Positions 40,849 to 43,704 of a stretch of 43,704 nucleotides of DNA are shown piece after piece; the stretch's first letter is position 1; the number at the start of each line of letters is the position of its first letter. Source of the DNA: an uncultured Oscillospiraceae bacterium (GTDB lineage: Bacteria; Bacillota; Clostridia; Oscillospirales; Oscillospiraceae). The DNA is taken from contig CAJUPU010000026.1 of the NCBI GenBank assembly GCA_910588495.1, forward strand, positions 1-43,704, read 5' to 3'. The position numbers and the translations under genes are program-made. Below the pieces are notes generated by a model that worked only from the letters and a program-made list of their open reading frames with translations, made no database searches and was not told the origin of the DNA.

Positions 40849-41238
40849 TCAAAATAAATATCTCTGGCAGTACCAATACCTACATTTACAGTTATAAAGC
40901 TTTCTAGTTCTCCATTCGAAGAATTCCTTATTCAACAAATCGACAAACTCATCAAATCGTGGAAACTTCACCGCCCTTTTTCACTTTTTTATATATTGGG
41001 GATTCCAAATTTGGTGATAAACTATAGCTAATAACACAAGCTCAAGAGCATAGCACTCGGTTAACATTTCTTAGTAGGACGGTTCATAATATTTTCCTAC
41101 ATCATAATGGGTAAAATAGTTCCGCATATCAACAGGGGCCTTAGAAAGAGCTGGAATCTTATTTTTCTCTATTCCTAATGGCGTAGACATTATAGATATG
41201 AAATAGGTCTTGTTTGCATCAGTGAGTTTCTGATTTAT
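40849..41238 (-). pseudogene. Decayed coding remnant following the membrane protein gene
   Basis: In one frame 130 codons read like protein (LTDANKTYFISIMSTPLG, VDMRNYFTHYDVGKYYEPS, ALELVLLAIVYHQIWNPQ, FDEFVDLLNKEFFEWRTRKL) but carry two internal stops (TAA, TGA). The frame overlaps the stop of the gene at 41235 with a one-base shift, so it may be the lost C-terminal part of that protein. The remaining 160 bases to 40685 show nothing I can name. Confidence 0.45.
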
Positions 41239-41906
41239 GGAAGAAGTTCTGCATCCACTTTTTTTGCATACTGTGTATAGGCCAAGCGATAATATCGTTG
41301 TTCTTTATCGGTTCTATTCATATTCACGATTTCAAGTAAAGCATCGACAAGCGGAAGCAAATACTCCGCCGTTTCAAATTCAAAAAGGAATTCACCACAT
41401 CGAATTACTTTATACACTCTGTCATATGCATCAATGGCATGCGCTTTTATATAAGCTGCATTTCTGTCATTTTCAATATGCAAAATATGGTTTTCCGTTT
41501 CAAAAGACGCCACAATAAGTGAAACCGCCGCCTTGGCATCTTTTGTATTTGGTAGAAGATTTCCAACAGTAATGCATGTCTGAACAATATCATAGTATTC
41601 AAAACGTTTTTCGAATAAGGCTATTCTATTTTGGTGTTCTGCAATATTAGCCTGCTTACTTGCAATCTCATTCTGCTTCTTTGCTATTTCGTTTTGCCTA
41701 TTTGCGACAACGATTGCCACTGCGATTGCCACCATAGCACTAATAGCAGAAAGCCACCCACCAATCGCATCAATTGCGCCCCAACTGCTTTCTAAAGATG
41801 GAGGGTATGTAATTCGAAATCCGAAGAAAAAGAATGAAGCCGACACAAACATTATTATAACAATTACCCAAAAAAAGAAACTCCGATTTTTGAGAAAATT
41901 CCTCAT
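41235..41906 (-). CDS. Two-helix membrane protein with heptad-like coiled coil, unknown function
   Basis: A protein of 223 residues if started at ATG 41906 (GAGG site nine bases upstream); a longer start at 41972 is possible. Two membrane helices lie at about 9-30 and 48-68, followed directly by a coiled coil made of repeated Q-N-E-I/A-x-K-Q heptads (about 69-100), then a helical cytoplasmic domain. Base composition is AT-rich, unlike the chromosome to the left, which suggests acquired DNA. The layout resembles accessory membrane proteins in mobile elements and defence regions, but no named family is recognised. It may be a truncated form (see 40849-41238). Confidence 0.6.
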   Translation of the reverse strand: MRNFLKNRSFFFWVIVIIMFVSASFFFFGFRITYPPSLESSWGAIDAIGGWLSAISAMVAIAVAIVVANRQNEIAKKQNEIASKQANIAEHQNRIALFEKRFEYYDIVQTCITVGNLLPNTKDAKAAVSLIVASFETENHILHIENDRNAAYIKAHAIDAYDRVYKVIRCGEFLFEFETAEYLLPLVDALLEIVNMNRTDKEQRYYRLAYTQYAKKVDAELLP

Positions 41907-42040
41907 ATCTTCATACCTCGACTTATAAAATTCCAACAAAAGATTCCGATGAAAGTATCTCTGCCCCATCAAGTATTGTACTCAAGTAATAATGTTCCAA
42001 AGAAGCTTCATCTGTTTTTGATGAACGGACATTCCTTTCA

Positions 42041-42655
42041 TTATCGAAAATTCCCCCGATTCAATGACAGTTCCAGCAATAGCATTTTAAATTCCGGCGC
42101 AACCCAGGAAGCAAACTCACAGGCAATCATGGGATGAGCAAAGGTTCCGCCGGATTTGCCCTGTTCAGAAACGATACCAATTGCTTTCGTCCGATTAATC
42201 CACAGTTTTGATGCCAATGTAAACGAGACAGCTTTCTTTTTCTCCAGCAGTTCCATGTAACCAGCTTCATCATAGTCAGGATTATGTTCTTTTTCCCACA
42301 GATTTAAGAACGCAAGAGTGTTTCCGCTTCGCAGCCAGCTTTGGATCACATATTCCGGCGCATTCTCACTGTGCGCTCGGGCAATCTCGGTAAGGGAAGC
42401 ATATCTTTCATTTTGCTCCTTACCTTGCGGTGTAGACACTTTTTTATGCGCAACATGCTTCAACACTTCGTCTTTGCTCTGACCATAGCCAGCAAAGCCA
42501 TCAAGCATATACTCAGCAAGGCCATTTACCTTTGCTATTCGCAGCATAATCTTATCCCGTTCTTCACAGGTAATATTATCTGCCGCCACCAAATATTCCA
42601 GCAGGTTACCAATCCCAGCTAAATCTACAGGGTTGAGCTTCTTTTTCTCTGCCAC
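42041..42655 (-). CDS. KilA-N domain protein, possibly C-terminally truncated
   Basis: About 204 residues from GTG 42655 (AGAGGTGA site). The second half carries a KilA-N domain (about 95-195): NTLAFLNLWEKEHNPDYDEA, then SFTLASKLWINRTKAIGIVS, then GGTFAHPMIACEFASWVAPEFK. The N-terminal half is helical and resembles the four-helix lead seen in clostridial relatives. KilA-N proteins are phage- and plasmid-type DNA-binding proteins. The usual helix after SPEFKLYL is replaced by LSLNRGNFR and a stop, so the protein may be shortened. Confidence 0.72.
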   Translation of the reverse strand: MAEKKKLNPVDLAGIGNLLEYLVAADNITCEERDKIMLRIAKVNGLAEYMLDGFAGYGQSKDEVLKHVAHKKVSTPQGKEQNERYASLTEIARAHSENAPEYVIQSWLRSGNTLAFLNLWEKEHNPDYDEAGYMELLEKKKAVSFTLASKLWINRTKAIGIVSEQGKSGGTFAHPMIACEFASWVAPEFKMLLLELSLNRGNFR

Positions 42656-42710
42656 ACGCCTCACCTCTTGAAGCTATTGTAACAGATATTTGGGAGATTG
42701 GAAATAGAAA

Positions 42711-43064
42711 TTATATTTGGAGCATAGAAGGTGAAACATAGCGGGTCGATCTGCGGGGCGCACCGACCTTGTCATAGTCAACATTGCATCGGGCAGATTT
42801 TTCAAACTGCACATCTGTGAAAGTCTTAAAGCCCACAACAGCAATGTATTTGGAGTTGGAGAGAAGATGGTCAACCGTCGCACGTGTCCATTTTGCTTTC
42901 CCTGTCGGAGAGGGAATCTGCTTTTTGTACAGCATATCTACAACCTTTCCCAAACTGGCCCCGGCGAGGTAGTAGCCAAAGATTATACGGACAGTTTCAG
43001 CTTCATTTTCTTTGATCTCAAGAGAGCCGATGGGAGTCAAGTCAAAACCATATGGAATTTTCAT
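42711..43064 (-). CDS. Stand-alone recombinase (large serine recombinase linker) domain
   Basis: A 117-residue protein that starts MKIPYGFDLTPIGSLEI and continues with a complete 'Recombinase' domain: EAETVRIIFGYYLAGASLGK, then IPSPTGKAKWTRATVDHLLS and NSKYI. In large serine recombinases this domain follows the catalytic resolvase domain; here the catalytic serine domain and the zinc ribbon are absent. ATG 43064 is preceded by AAGGAG, so it may be expressed on its own. It is either a DNA-binding relic of an integrase or a small independent protein. Confidence 0.68.
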   Translation of the reverse strand: MKIPYGFDLTPIGSLEIKENEAETVRIIFGYYLAGASLGKVVDMLYKKQIPSPTGKAKWTRATVDHLLSNSKYIAVVGFKTFTDVQFEKSARCNVDYDKVGAPRRSTRYVSPSMLQI

Positions 43065-43212
43065 GTTTCATTCTCCTTAAAAATAAAATTTCCCATGTCC
43101 TTATCTCTAAACAAGAGATAAACATAGGAATATGGCATAAATTATTTATTGCTTATGGTTATTTCGTACAATAGCTTAACAAATACTTTGTGTATTTTGC
43201 TGAAGAAATAGC

Positions 43213-43247
43213 AAAACCCGAGTATAGCTATGCTATACTCGGGTTTT
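43213..43247. terminator. Bidirectional terminator
   Basis: A perfect 16-bp stem with a 3-base loop (43213-43228 with 43232-43247), ending in four A-T pairs on each side. It lies in the 228-base gap between the recombinase-domain gene and the nuclease fragment. A smaller 8-bp hairpin (TTATCTCT/AGAGATAA) lies near 43100-43120. Confidence 0.8.
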
Positions 43248-43292
43248 GTCTAATTTGGCCGGGGCGAACACTTTAGAATCCCCGTTAAAACC

Positions 43293-43622
43293 TTACTCGC
43301 TATCGCTTATATCCTCAGTTTTCAACGCAATCTCTGTCAACTCGCGCAACTTGTTTTGAAGAACTTTTTTATCTGGAAAATAAAGTGTGTAGTCAGCGAC
43401 CAATGTAGGGGACATACTGCGGCTCAATGCGTACTCGACCACCGCATCATCCTTGCTGGCGCAAAGAATCAGCCCGACACTTGGATTCTCATTTGGCTTC
43501 TTCACATCTCGGTCAAGTGCTTCTAAATAGAAGTTGATCTGTCCGATATGTTCCGGTTTGAATTTCCCGATTTTGAGTTCAGTTGCCACAAGGCAGGACA
43601 AAGCCCGGTTATAGAACAGCAA
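43293..43622 (-). pseudogene. DUF1016/YhcG-type PDDEXK nuclease, C-terminal fragment
   Basis: The last 109 residues of a DUF1016 protein. They contain the nuclease core: an acidic residue in the DLLFYNRALSCLV strand, the ELK of VATELKIGKFKPEHIGQ and YLEALDRDV, then a typical KDDAVVEYAL end. Full-length members are about three times longer and lie in defence or restriction loci. Upstream of 43622 the frame meets TGA and short direct repeats instead of the expected N-terminal part, so the gene is broken. Confidence 0.75.
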
Positions 43623-43628
43623 ATCGAT

Positions 43629-43683
43629 ATTATTCCGATTTCAGAATAACATCGATTATTCCGATTCTCTGATTATTCCGATT
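43629..43683. repeat. Three 12-bp direct repeats at the broken 5' end of the nuclease gene
   Basis: ATTATTCCGATT occurs at 43629-43640, 43655-43666 and 43672-43683 (starts 26 and 17 bases apart). They lie exactly where the nuclease coding sequence is lost, and may mark a recombination or insertion point. The window ends 21 bases later. Confidence 0.7.
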
Positions 43684-43704
43684 TTAGCATAGAAACCTTG
43701 ATAT

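Noticed and set aside
43085..43683. CRISPR array
   Set aside because: The repeats at the right end are only 12 bases with uneven 14- and 5-base gaps, and no cas gene is seen.

Overview
The window reads as a chromosome segment of a spore-forming, GC-rich Gram-positive anaerobe of the Clostridia, most likely an Oscillospiraceae relative (Flavonifractor or Intestinimonas type; inferred from gene content and order). It carries spoIVA, spoVM, spore-coat-like and SleB-type genes, a PASTA kinase with its phosphatase, and a CdaA/CdaR pair. Almost all genes lie on the minus strand.

Layout from left to right. Positions 1-3.9 kb hold the start of der, the yceD-rpmF pair behind a perfect consensus promoter, an aspartate-type aminotransferase, a CoaX-like protein with altered key residues, and an HD hydrolase. 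At 4.0-7.6 kb is leuCDB (no leuA) with a divergent Crp-family regulator. At 7.7-11.0 kb are spoIVA with a near-perfect sigma-E promoter, a DUF3794-LysM coat-type protein, and a 24-residue spoVM gene. From 27.5 down to 11.1 kb runs one nearly gap-free run of genes, which I infer to be a super-operon: cdaA, cdaR, DUF5685, J-domain protein, membrane protein, yicC, remA, gmk, rpoZ, priA, def, fmt, rsmB, rlmN, prpC, prkC, rsgA. It keeps the yicC-to-spoVM order known from Bacillus but lacks coaBC, rpe and thiN. At 27.7-31.1 kb lie a cysteine desulfurase/DUF3343 pair, ispDF and carD.

At 31.3-38 kb is an envelope block: two secreted SleB-type hydrolases, each with a WalR-type direct repeat over its promoter, a TSCPD protein, a degenerate methionine-synthase-like protein, a plus-strand LytR-CpsA-Psr ligase, and a secreted 5'-nucleotidase with a LysM tail. 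SpoIVA and SpoVM are known to work together at the forespore surface. PrpC/PrkC, the WalR-like boxes, LCP and CdaA/CdaR all point to envelope control.

From about 38.2 kb to the right end the window becomes a decaying accessory region, AT-rich beyond about 39.9 kb: a frameshifted ABC transporter fused to an IS1182-type transposase remnant, a large nested stem-loop element, a gene interrupted by one nonsense codon, a two-helix membrane protein with a decayed 3' extension, a KilA-N protein, a stand-alone recombinase domain without its catalytic domain, and a truncated DUF1016/YhcG nuclease beside short direct repeats. I saw no tRNA, rRNA or CRISPR array. All names rest on reading motifs by eye; no search was run.
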